64,000 nt of DNA from Culex pipiens pallens (lineage: Eukaryota; Arthropoda; Insecta; Diptera; Culicidae). Positions within the stretch are counted from its first letter, which is position 1, and every line of letters starts with the position of its first letter. This document shows, piece after piece, positions 30,468 through 41,900 of the stretch. The stretch lies in contig NC_068937.1 in the NCBI RefSeq assembly GCF_016801865.2, positions 67,065,665 to 67,129,664 on the forward strand. The letters run 5' to 3'. The position numbers and the translations under genes are program-made. The notes under the pieces are model-generated. The model did not search any database. It was not told where the DNA came from and saw only the letters and a program-made list of their open reading frames with translations.

Positions 30468-32023
30468 CAGTATGTAAAAAAAGTATTTACACCCCTTGGG
30501 CACTATGCACATTTTGTGATGAAACATGTAAAAAATTTAAAGTTTGACAGGAACCTAGTACTACGTTTTGTTCAGAAACTCATGCCAAACATTTTGCTAC
30601 AAAAAGCTCAGGAAAAGATGATTTCTATAAAAAGTTATATAACAAATACTATTACGAAAATAAAAAAGGTGCAAAAAAAGTTTGTACACCTTTCGAAAAA
30701 TTAACATAAATAATGTTAATTGTTGACAAATCACCATAAATCCAGTCTCCCAACTCCAAATAGGCATCCTTGACTGATTAAAAAAATAATTTGGATTGAA
30801 TATAAAGTTTACTAACTACTTAGTATAAAAGTTTATATAACTCTGGAAATTCTATATAAAACTTTTCTAAACTTAATTTTGCAAACTTTTAATTCAACTA
30901 AATGGCAAAAAGTAAGTTTGATCCACGAGAACAAAAATTACGAAATTCCATACATTTTTGGCAGGTTGCTCAAACGAAACCATAACAACGTTTTTGCTTA
31001 GGTATTTAAAAACGTGGTAAAGTAAATCTTTCCCAGTTCCTGAGGGGAACACCCGTGAAGAGTATCGGGGCCGGCATTTACAAAGCGGATTCAGTGGCAG
31101 TTTTTCACTCAACTAATGTTAACATGTTTAGGTTAATGTTAACATTCCATAGGTCGCCTCCCTAAGGTGTCGTTATAAGGTCCAGTTTGTGACGATACAC
31201 TACCTTCCCTTTACTAAGCAATCGATTCCAGAAGGGAAAAGATCACCAGTTGTGTTGGTCCGAGCCGGGATTTGAACCCCGATCTACCGCTTACGAGGCG
31301 GAAGCGTTACCACTAGGCTACGTGGCTCGATTAAAAACGTGGGTTTTATAGAAAACCTGGATGTATGGGTATCAAAAGATCGGAAATTTTATGCCCTTTC
31401 TGATGCCACATACATTGACTTGTGAATTGAGGACCGGTTCAGATGCCGGCGGATTTTCCGACGACGTAATTCCGGGTTGGTACGAAATTCCAACGAAAAA
31501 TCTATTCTATCGATACAAATACCCCCAAAACGGTGTTATACCCACTCCAAAATGTTTATTTAGCAATTCGATGGTAATATATTGACATTTATTTGAATTA
31601 AAAGTTTGCAAAATTAAGTTTAGATAAGTTTTATATAGAATTTCCAGAGTTACATAAACTTTTATACTAAGTAGTTAGTAAACTTTATATTCAATCCAAA
31701 TTATTTTTTTAATCAGTCAAGGATGCCTATTTGGAGTTGGGAGACTGGATTTATGGTGATTTGTCAACAAATAACGTTATTTATGTTAATTTTTCGAAAG
31801 GTGTACAAACTTTTTTTTGCACCTTTTTTATTTTCGTAATATTATTTGTTATATAACTTTTTATAGAAATCATCTTTTCATGAGCTTTTTGTAGCAAAAT
31901 GTTTGGCATGAGTTTCTGAACAAAACGTAGTACTAGGTTCCTGTCAAACTTTAAATTTTTTACATGTTTCATCACAAAATGTGCATAGTGCCCAAGGGGT
32001 GTAAATACTTTTTTTACATACTG
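30468..32023. mobile_element. Tc1/mariner-like element with terminal inverted repeats of about 430 bp
   Basis: Flanked by TA (30466-30467 and 32024-32025). The ends read CAGTATGTAAAAAAAGTATT and its complement, and inverted similarity extends about 430 bp inward, with small differences. The central part lacks a transposase. A SINE sits at 31018-31330. Family assignment rests on the TA duplication and CAGT-type ends. Confidence 0.75.
31018..31330 (-). mobile_element. tRNA-derived SINE within the Tc1-like element
   Basis: Flanked by 12-bp duplications TTAAAAACGTGG (31006-31017 and 31331-31342). The minus-strand head (31329-31261) has a tRNA fold: acceptor CGAGCC/GGCTCG, A box TAGCCTAGTGGTAACG, an anticodon loop reading CTCGTAA (anticodon CGT if taken literally) and B box GGTTCAAATCC. 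The remainder is an unrelated body. It would be transcribed by RNA polymerase III. Confidence 0.8.
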
Positions 32024-32025
32024 TA

Positions 32026-32985
32026 TATATTATATATATTGGCAAATAGAATTCTGAAATCTAAAAAGGTTTTGAAAACATTTTTAAAGAATTTAGGACA
32101 GTTAAAAAAATCTCTACTTTGAACTACATAGCAATGCAGCTATTTAATTAGCACGCCAATATTTAGAACATTTCTTAATCCCCTACACAATCCCCCTTCC
32201 CTTCCCACGCCTTGTCTTTAACATCAATCCCTTCCCTACTAACCCCGAGTAGGCCGCGGGTAATCGGCTCCCCTCCCACTAACATTTACACACAAGGTCC
32301 TCTGTAATTATTAAGTCAAATGTAATTACAAAAGCCGACTCGGTCCTAACCAGGTCCCAGCACCGAAAAGGACCTAATAAAAAAAATTTAAGAAAAAAAC
32401 AACATTTCTCGGATTAGTTTTCAAAAAGCCGTAAGAGCCATTGGTAAAAAATGTAATTTTTACATCGGTATTCGACCTTCTTATGAAAAATTTATATCAA
32501 AAACGCTCGAGACTGTTCATCTACACATCCTTCAAGTGCCCCAAACTAAAAATAAATGAAATTTTGTCTCATTTTCGAGAAAAACGAAAATTAGTGTCAG
32601 AGGTCACGTTGGCTCTTACGGCTTTTTGAAAACTCACCCGAGATTTCTTAATAATTTTGGCTATACGAAGCCACTCCAGCCGTAATGAAAATATTCATCT
32701 CAGCATTCAAAAATTTAACTGAAAATGAAGAATTCTAGACTCCTATATATAACCATACCGGCTAATGTCCGCTAGCGATGGTTAAACGAGCTGCGAGCGG
32801 TAAGTGCGAAACACGCAGAAATAATTCCAAAAGCTCTCCCGTCTCTGCAGAGAGAAGAGATACGTAGGCAAGCACACCACTGCAATCCTGACAACCAACC
32901 AACAAAACAAAACATGTTGAACGGCAAACTAGAAAATCCAAGAAAATCATCGCGGCAGCGTTTCGCGGCGCAACTTGGCAACTTA
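32026..32985. other. AT-rich DNA with a retroposon 3' remnant
   Basis: 32190-32388 looks like the 3' UTR of a non-LTR retroposon: C-rich sequence, then the shared 'aaaaggacctaataaaa' terminus. 32400-32640 contains inverted 'agccgtaagagcca' / 'tggctcttacggct' segments. No gene supported. Confidence 0.4.
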
Positions 32986-32989
32986 GCAA

Positions 32990-34858
32990 ATTTGCAAAGT
33001 GCAATTTTCGGACTCAGCGCCCTCCTGAGGGCGGTGTAGTGTTTTTACGAGGGCGCAGTAAATTTTTTAAAAATATTTTTTTAAATTAAATTATTTTTTT
33101 ATTTTTTTGAAAAAACTGGTTAGTCGGTGACTACCCTTGACTAACCTAGAAATCAGCCCTGATCTTCCCAGGGCGATTTTTTTTATTTTGCAAATTTTGG
33201 TACCTGGGTGCCTAGGCGCCCTCTGAGGGCGTTTTTTCAATGGAAATTGTTGACTTACCCCCCTAGCGCCTTCCTGGGGGCGGCATAGCACTGTCATTGA
33301 GGCGCAGCACAAATTAGCAACTTGGCAAATTTGCAAAGTGCAATTTTCGGACTCAGCGCCCTCCTGAGGGCGGTGTAGTGTTTTTACGAGGGCGCAGTAA
33401 ATTTTTTAAAAATATTTTTTTAAATTAAATTATTTTTTTATTTTTTTGAAAAAACTGGTTAGTCGGTGACTACCCTTGACTAACCTAGAAATCAGCCCTG
33501 ATCTTCCCAGGGCGATTTTTTTTATTTTGCAAATTTTGGTACCTGGGTGCCTAGGCGCCCTCTGAGGGCGTTTTTTCAATGGAAATTGTTGACTTACCCC
33601 CCTAGCGCCTTCCTGGGGGCGGCATAGCACTGTCATTGAGGCGCAGCACAAATTAGCAACTTGGCAAATTTGCAAAGTGCAATTTTCGGACTCAGCGCCC
33701 TCCTGAGGGCGGTGTAGTGTTTTTACGAGGGCGCAGTAAATTTTTTAAAAATATTTTTTTAAATTAAATTATTTTTTTATTTTTTTGAAAAAACTGGTTA
33801 GTCGGTGACTACCCTTGACTAACCTAGAAATCAGCCCTGATCTTCCCAGGGCGATTTTTTTTTATTTTGCAAATTTTGGTACCTGGGTGCCTAGGCGCCC
33901 TCTGAGGGCGTTTTTTCAATGGAAATTGTTGACTTACCCCCCTAGCGCCTTCCTGGGGGCGGCATAGCACTGTCATTGAGGCGCAGCACAAATTAGCAAC
34001 TTGGCAAATTTGCAAAGTGCAATTTTCGGACTCAGCGCCCTCCTGAGGGCGGTGTAGTGTTTTTACGAGGGCGCAGTAAATTTTTTAAAAATATTTTTTT
34101 AAATTAAATTATTTTTTTATTTTTTTGAAAAAACTGGTTAGTCGGTGACTACCCTTGACTAACCTAGAAATCAGCCCTGATCTTCCCAGGGCGATTTTTT
34201 TTATTTTGCAAATTTTGGTACCTGGGTGCCTAGGCGCCCTCTGAGGGCGTTTTTTCAATGGAAATTGTTGACTTACCCCCCTAGCGCCTTCCTGGGGGCG
34301 GCATAGCACTGTCATTGAGGCGCAGCACAAATTAGCAACTTGGCAAATTTGCAAAGTGCAATTTTCGGACTCAGCGCCCTCCTGAGGGCGGTGTAGTGTT
34401 TTTACGAGGGCGCAGTAAATTTTTTAAAAATATTTTTTTAAATTAAATTATTTTTTTATTTTTTTGAAAAAACTGGTTAGTCGGTGACTACCCTTGACTA
34501 ACCTAGAAATCAGCCCTGATCTTCCCAGGGCGATTTTTTTTTATTTTGCAAATTTTGGTACCTGGGTGCCTAGGCGCCCTCTGAGGGCGTTTTTTCAATG
34601 GAAATTGTTGACTTACCCCCCTAGCGCCTTCCTGGGGGCGGCATAGCACTGTCATTGAGGCGCAGCACAAATTAGCAACTTGGCAAATTTGCAAAGTGCA
34701 ATTTTCGGACTCAGCGCCCTCCTGAGGGCGGTGTAGTGTTTTTACGAGGGCGCAGTAAATTTTTTAAAAATATTTTTTTAAATTAAATTATTTTTTTATT
34801 TTTTTGAAAAAAACTGGTTAGTCGGTGACTACCCTTGACTAACCTAGAAATCAGCCCT
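32990..34858. repeat. 339/340-bp tandem satellite, about 5.5 copies
   Basis: Nearly identical units. Boundaries measured from a fixed point fall at 33336, 33675, 34015, 34354 and 34694, giving spacings of 339, 340, 339 and 340. The extra base is a T in a T-run near the CCCAGGGCGATTTT motif. Each unit holds short GC palindromes (GCGCCCTCCTGAGGGCG, GCGCCCTCTGAGGGCG) among AT-rich DNA. A minus-strand frame repeats in every unit but is not taken as a gene. Confidence 0.9.
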
Positions 34859-35111
34859 GTGTCAAATAATAAATTCAAGTTTAAGAATATGATCAAATTC
34901 TAGCACCATTTAAAACTTAAATTTACAATTTTCCAAATACTAACTATTTGTGAAAACATCACCACCATATTTTCAAACCAACAATTTGACAAATCGTTAT
35001 TATTTCCCATAAAATAACTTAATGTTTCTTTATGTTCACTAAATCATCCTCGTTCATCCGGAAAGGCAAACATAATTATAAATAAAAATAAATGTTCAGA
35101 AAACACATGTA

Positions 35112-35757
35112 CAGTCATCCCACATATTCGGAACACCCACAAATTCGGAACACTTTTGTGATAATTTGTCAACAGCATGCCAAATGCAGCTTTTCTCTCG
35201 ACCCTACACTGTTTTTAGGACCTTTATTTGGACATTCTCTTGCTATTTCACTATTAAAAGTAGTACTTTTTGAACAAAAAACTTCATTTCAAGACTATTT
35301 TATCCTGAGTAGCAAAACACTGCCTCCAAATTGCCTGTTCCATGATTGTGGGATGTTATTGTGCCTCCCACAATTGTGGAACACCTGAATTCAACTGATA
35401 TTTTCACAAAAAAGTTATCAGACCATGGATAAAGCATCACTAAGCTTGAGTTTCATTGGTTCCAGTGTGTGAAGTCATTATTTTGTAAAAAAAAATGTAC
35501 ACATGGAGAGATCCAAAGTTTGTTTACATCCGTAAGAAAAAAGTGTTCCGAATTTGTGGATTTCAAGGGTCAAAGTTTTTCGTCAAAAACTTGATATAAA
35601 AGTTAAAATTTGTAGTTGTCCGATACAGCATTCGAAAGATCGCAAGAAAAGCTTTCAAATGAAGGCAAAAGCGAATCATTAAGTTCAATTATCGATTTGC
35701 TATGATTTTTTGAACATTGGCCGATCTGTGAACTGTTCCGAATATGAGGGATGACTG
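35112..35757. mobile_element. MITE with CAGTCATCCC termini and TA duplication
   Basis: TA precedes and follows (35110-35111 and 35758-35759). Ends CAGTCATCCC...ATTCGGAACA and TGTTCCGAAT...GGGATGACTG are inverted. A second inner pair (CACAAATTCGGAACACTTTT and its complement) lies near 35147 and 35533. No transposase. The TA duplication suggests mobilisation by a Tc1/mariner-type enzyme. Confidence 0.75.
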
Positions 35758-35993
35758 TAATTCACCGTTTTATTATTTTTCATGTTCCATGTTCCCTCCC
35801 CCTTCAAATATTTAGTTCAGGAATATGATCAAATTTTAGCACAATTTATAATTTAAATTAACAATTTTGGAAATACTTACTATTTGTGAAAACATCATTA
35901 TGTATTTTGAAATCAACAATTTGGCAAATGGTTATCATTTCCTGTATAGTAATTTAATGTTTCTTTATGGTTTTATTTTAAATTTCATTTTAG

Positions 35994-36384
35994 TGCAACC
36001 ATCATGATTCTTGCTGGTATAATATTATTATCATCATATCAGGAAAGTTTGTTAAAGATGAAAACAAAAATTCATCAAAATGAGCAACTGCAAGATTCAC
36101 TGAACGGGTTTGAAAAGTGGATGGAAAAAAATAATTTTTCAATCGAGTTGAACACATTTAAAAGTAATAATAGCAATTCAAGAAAATCTTGCATAGAAGA
36201 ATCTTCTGTCCAAGAATGTAACAATCAACCGGCCAATAAACTTATCGGTAAGCTAAAATCATATATCGGCTCAGCAATATCGAATGGCATCAAGGACATC
36301 ATTAAAAACATTCCGAGAACCAAAACGAATCCACTCGGAAAAAAAGTGTTCCGGAAATCATGCAATCATACCATGAAAACGTGA
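35994..36384 (+). CDS. Next exon of the NRF/acyltransferase-3-like gene: first membrane helix
   Basis: Follows a TTTCATTTTAG acceptor. One base completes the split codon from 2940, then an open frame runs to a stop at 36382. The first 20 residues are a hydrophobic helix (IMILAGIILLSSYQES), which is what follows the NRF domain in this family: the first transmembrane segment, then a hydrophilic loop. A donor-like GTAAGC at 36248 (after CTTATCG) may be the true exon end; reading on to the stop would give a protein lacking the acyltransferase domain. Later exons are not seen in the window. Confidence 0.5.
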
Positions 36385-37977
36385 ATATCGCAATTTTTAC
36401 TTTACGAATATTTGAACTATGAAAATCGGACACGAATCATCCAGGAGCCGTGACTTTCCATGACCGATTTCATTACTCCATAGCATAGCCATTAAATTAG
36501 GTATCTTTGCAGTTGTAACAGTTTGCATCACCCTATTTGGAGTGCATGTACGATCTCCCTTCAGCAGCGACAGCGCCGCTAGTAGTGGATGGCCCAACTA
36601 CTGTCAGAGGATCTCAACCACGCTCCCTTTCTCACGAGTTCCTAGCTCCACAACACTCACAATAACATGCTCAGCTAAGGGATCTATGCACTGTACTTGA
36701 CCATTGTACCCAATAGTGACCGACCAAGTGTCGCAATCTGATTGGTTAATCTCAAGAGACGAACACTGATTAAGGGTGTTCTGCCAGAGTATTGGTAGAA
36801 GCGGAATTTGTTCGGTATCCCCATGATAACCCTTATCCTTGCGAATCATTACTGTCTGAACCGTCGAGTTTGTCAGAATTGTGCTCAGAAAAGTCGAGTG
36901 GTGAATTAAAAGTGACGCTTCGTTGTGCTACGACATTGTGAACAAAAGGTAAAACCAGAAAAACTCGATCTCAAATAGCTCTCTTGTAATACCGTGTTGT
37001 TTAATTAGATTGCAATTGGCTTCCGTTACATATAAGCCATCTTGTCGGATTCTAGCGTCTGTGCGTGAGGATTGTGAGAGTCAGGTAAGGCAAAAAGTTG
37101 TAGAATTGTGAACTGTGCCAGGATCTAACACCTACTTCTCGCCGCGTTGAACAGAACCCCACTGTTTAACGTGGGTTCGACTCTAGGACTCGTGAAATTA
37201 CGTTTAGGGTGACTATTGTCAAGAGTTAGTCATACTTCCGGCCCCGATCACCACATGGCTGTTCGAAACGATTCTGCACGCCCTCCAACCATCTGGGCGT
37301 TTCGAAGGCGGGGCCAATCGCGCCGTGAGTGACGGCACACCTGTGCCACAAAAGCCATCTGTGAACGACCAGTGAAAGCACGTGTAACGCCCCTCCAAGA
37401 TGTTACCGTTGTGACTAAATCGTTCTACCTTTACCCCATCCCGTTAAGGGTAAATAGGAGCTTAGGGAGTAACTACAGTAGCATGCATAGGGATTAAGGA
37501 TGAGGATGTTTGTGTATTTGTCTTTTCAAGCGTCTTTATGTAAAACTTAAATTAAATTAAAACACAAACTAATAAATAAATTGGAGCACAGTTAGATTAA
37601 AACTAAATATCACAGATCGCAAACCATAGCCATTTAAGTGTTAACACACGAAGCAGAATCTGTAACGAGATTTGCTGCAAGGGTTGCTTATTCGCGAGAT
37701 CTGCACGAAAAAGGGGTAATAAAGAGAGCGAGTGTGGGATCGATAGCCGAGAGGGGTACTGGTGGCCATTGCAAAAATTAAAAGGTCTTTTCCAACACGC
37801 CGTCACTGTGAGCAGTAGTGCATCTCGAAAAAGAAGGACAACTAACTGTCCATTTCAGTTAACTTACCCAATCGTAACTACAAGTGACCGGCTTCACCAA
37901 ACCATACGGAAAAGTGAGATAACCGTGTCTGTTGAACGACACGGAAAGAAGGTTTATCGTGAATCTTATTAAATTTC
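36385..37977. other. Unassigned, possibly decayed retroelement
   Basis: More GC-rich than its surroundings at 36880-37450, and the text at 37399-37425 (GTTACCGTTGTGACTAAATC) recalls the start of the gypsy LTRs. Short minus-strand frames (for example 36604-36849) have no recognisable domain. I cannot define boundaries. Confidence 0.3.
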
Positions 37978-38110
37978 GGTTAAAAACCCTAAAAAAATTG
38001 GTTGTTTTTTCAACCACCATTTTTTTTAGCTGGAAAGCCTAAAAAAAAGTCCTGGATTTGACAGCTGGATCCAGGTCCTAAAAATGATAAATCTAGCTAA
38101 ATTTTTAGTA

Positions 38111-38325
38111 CCGTAAACTGGGGTAAATCGGGACACATGGGGCGAATTGGGACAGCAGTTTTAACCATGTTGGAGCACAATATTTTGATTTTTCTGGTTG
38201 GTTTTGATTAGAACAGACTCAGGTCAACAAAATGTGTACATCCATTTCCAAATTTAAAAGCTTTAAGTGCTCTAGAAACTGCGGTCCCTATTCAGACTGT
38301 AGTCCCGATTCACCCCAGATTACGG
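38111..38325. mobile_element. Small MITE with CCGTAAACTGGGG termini
   Basis: TA flanks at 38109-38110 and 38326-38327. The left end CCGTAAACTGGGGTAAATCG and the right end (complement CCGTAATCTGGGGTGAATCG) match with three changes. Noncoding. The sequence around it (37978-38990) contains recurring 'ttagctaatttttc' pieces also found at 47890-48110. Confidence 0.65.
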
Positions 38326-38999
38326 TAAATTTTACTAATTTACAAGCTGGAAAAATGCTGTCAGTCTCAAAAGCTGTATGTTTTGAGAAGGTCTGTTAGC
38401 TATTTTAGCTAGATTTTATGGTATTCTAGGAAGTTTTATAGTTAGTCCAGCGAGTTAAAGGTTGTTTCAACCAGTTTTTTTTTTGGAATCATTCTCAAAA
38501 TTTTCCATTGATGGCTGCGAAGCCAGGTATTTTCACACATCTTTTAGTTAGTTTAGCTAACTTTGCCACTATTCTTGGTAGGTGTTTTGGTTGGAATAGC
38601 TAATTTTTCCACTATTTCTACAAGTTTTCTTTCAAAAGCCTCCGTTGCTGCCTGCAATACACGCATTATTCACCCAGCCTTTCGGCTGATTTAGCTCGTT
38701 TCTTTTTTGTTCTTGCTTCGTTTTTCGGTAAGTCCAGCTAATTTTTCGACTGTTTTAACTGGTAATTTCGAAATCATTTTTAAAAATCCCTTGCTGCCTG
38801 TAAAGTTGTTTTTTATTTTCAAAAAGACTTTTGCTGGTGTAGCATGATTTTCCGCTATTCTTGGCACGTTTTTTGGTAGTCCAGCAAGTTTTTTGGATGT
38901 TTCAATAGTTTCCAGGCTTTTAAACTATGTAATAGTTGATCATCCTAATTGTACGGCTTTGTTGCGATATTCTATTGACAAATAAAAAAATGATATACA

Positions 39000-41900
39000 G
39001 TAATACAAAAATACAAAAATACAAAAATACAAAAATACAAAAATACAAAAATACAAAAATACAAAAATACAAAAATACAAAAATACAAAAATACAAAAAT
39101 ACAAAAATACAAAAATACAAAAATACAAAAATACAAAAATACAAAAATACAAAAATACAAAAATACAAAAATACAAAAATACAAAAATACAAAAATACAA
39201 AATACAAAAATACAAAAATACAAAAATACAAAAATACAAAAATACAAAAATACAAAAATACAAAAATACAAAAATACAAAAATACAAAAATACAAAAATA
39301 CAAAAATACAAAAATACAAAAATACAAAAATACAAAAATACAAAAATACAAAAATACAAAAATACAAAAATACAAAAATACAAAAATACAAAAATACAAA
39401 AATACAAAAATACAAAAATACAAAAATACAAAAATACAAAAATACAAAAATACAAAAATACAAAAATACAAAAATACAAAAATACAAAAATACAAAAATA
39501 CAAAAATACAAAAATACAAAAATACAAAATACAAAAATACAAAAATACAAAAATACAAAATACAAAAATACAAAAATACAAAAATACAAAAATACAAAAA
39601 TACAAAAATACAAAAATACAAAAATACAAAAATACAAAAATACAAAAATACAAAAATACAAAAATACAAAAATACAAAAATACAAAAATACAAAAATACA
39701 AAAATACAAAAATACAAAAATACAAAAATACAAAAATACAAAAATACAAAAATACAAAAATACAAAAATACAAAAATACAAAAATACAAAAATACAAAAA
39801 TACAAAAATACAAAAATACAAAAATACAAAAATACAAAAATACAAAAATACAAAAATACAAAAATACAAAAATACAAAAATACAAAAATACAAAAATACA
39901 AAAATACAAAAATACAAAAATACAAAAATACAAAAATACAAAAATACAAAAATACAAAAATACAAAAATACAAAAATACAAAAATACAAAAATACAAAAA
40001 TACAAAAATACAAAAATACAAAAATACAAAAATACAAAAATACAAAAATACAAAAATACAAAAATACAAAAATACAAAAATACAAAAATACAAAAATACA
40101 AAAATACAAAAATACAAAAATACAAAAATACAAAAATACAAAAATACAAAAATACAAAAATACAAAAATACAAAAATACAAAAATACAAAAATACAAAAA
40201 TACAAAAATACAAAAATACAAAAATACAAAAATACAAAAATACAAAAATACAAAAATACAAAAATACAAAAATACAAAAATACAAAAATACAAAAATACA
40301 AAAATACAAAAATACAAAAATACAAAAATACAAAAATACAAAAATACAAAAATACAAAAATACAAAAATACAAAAATACAAAAATACAAAAATACAAAAA
40401 TACAAAAATACAAAAATACAAAAATACAAAAATACAAAAATACAAAAATACAAAAATACAAAAATACAAAAATACAAAAATACAAAAATACAAAAATACA
40501 AAAATACAAAAATACAAAAATACAAAAATACAAAAATACAAAAATACAAAAATACAAAAATACAAAAATACAAAAATACAAAAATACAAAAATACAAAAA
40601 TACAAAAATACAAAAATACAAAAATACAAAAATACAAAAATACAAAAATACAAAAATACAAAAATACAAAAATACAAAAATACAAAAATACAAAAATACA
40701 AAAATACAAAAATACAAAAATACAAAAATACAAAAATACAAAAATACAAAAATACAAAAATACAAAAATACAAAAATACAAAAATACAAAAATACAAAAA
40801 TACAAAAATACAAAAATACAAAAATACAAAAATACAAAAATACAAAAATACAAAAATACAAAAATACAAAAATACAAAAATACAAAAATACAAAAATACA
40901 AAAATACAAAAATACAAAAATACAAAAATACAAAAATACAAAAATACAAAAATACAAAAATACAAAAATACAAAAATACAAAAAATACAAAAATACAAAA
41001 ATACAAAAATACAAAAATACAAAAATACAAAAATACAAAAATACAAAAATACAAAAATACAAAAATACAAAAATACAAAAATACAAAAATACAAAAATAC
41101 AAAAATACAAAAATACAAAAATACAAAAATACAAAAATACAAAAATACAAAAATACAAAAATACAAAAATACAAAAATACAAAAATACAAAAATACAAAA
41201 ATACAAAAATACAAAAATACAAAAATACAAAAATACAAAAATACAAAAATACAAAAATACAAAAATACAAAAATACAAAAATACAAAAATACAAAAATAC
41301 AAAAATACAAAAATACAAAAATACAAAAATACAAAAATACAAAAATACAAAACAAAATACAAAAATACAAAAATACAAAAATACAAAAATACAAAAATAC
41401 AAAAATACAAAAATACAAAAATACAAAAATACAAAAATACAAAAATACAAAAATACAAAAATACAAAAATACAAAAATACAAAAATACAAAAATACAAAA
41501 ATACAAAAATACAAAAATACAAAAATACAAAAATACAAAAATACAAAAATACAAAAATACAAAAATACAAAAATACAAAAATACAAAAATACAAAAATAC
41601 AAAAATACAAAAATACAAAAATACAAAAATACAAAAATACAAAAATACAAAAATACAAAAATACAAAAATACAAAAATACAAAAATACAAAAATACAAAA
41701 ATACAAAAATACAAAAATACAAAAATACAAAAATACAAAAATACAAAAATACAAAAATACAAAAATACAAAAATACAAAAATACAAAAATACAAAAATAC
41801 AAAAATACAAAAATACAAAAATACAAAAATACAAAAATACAAAAATACAAAAATACAAAAATACAAAAATACAAAAATACAAAAATACAAAAATACAAAA

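Larger units (their letters stand above)
2941..35993 (+). other. Inferred intron of about 33 kb packed with mobile elements
   Basis: Begins GTAAGT after 2940 and ends in a pyrimidine-rich tract and TTTTAG before 35994. The exon before it leaves two bases of a codon and the exon after it supplies one, so the frame is kept and the joint codon would be Cys. Contents are described in the entries within this span. That the two exons belong to one gene is inference from phase, order and the expected membrane helix. Confidence 0.5.

Noticed and set aside
31261..31329. Possible tRNA with anticodon CGT on the minus strand
   Set aside because: The cloverleaf is good, but the unit continues into a SINE body and is bounded by a 12-bp retroposition duplication.
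33091..34694. Repeated minus-strand frame of 63-81 codons in each satellite unit
   Set aside because: It is conserved only because the units are near-identical. The T-run length change breaks the frame in alternate units, and there is no recognisable domain.
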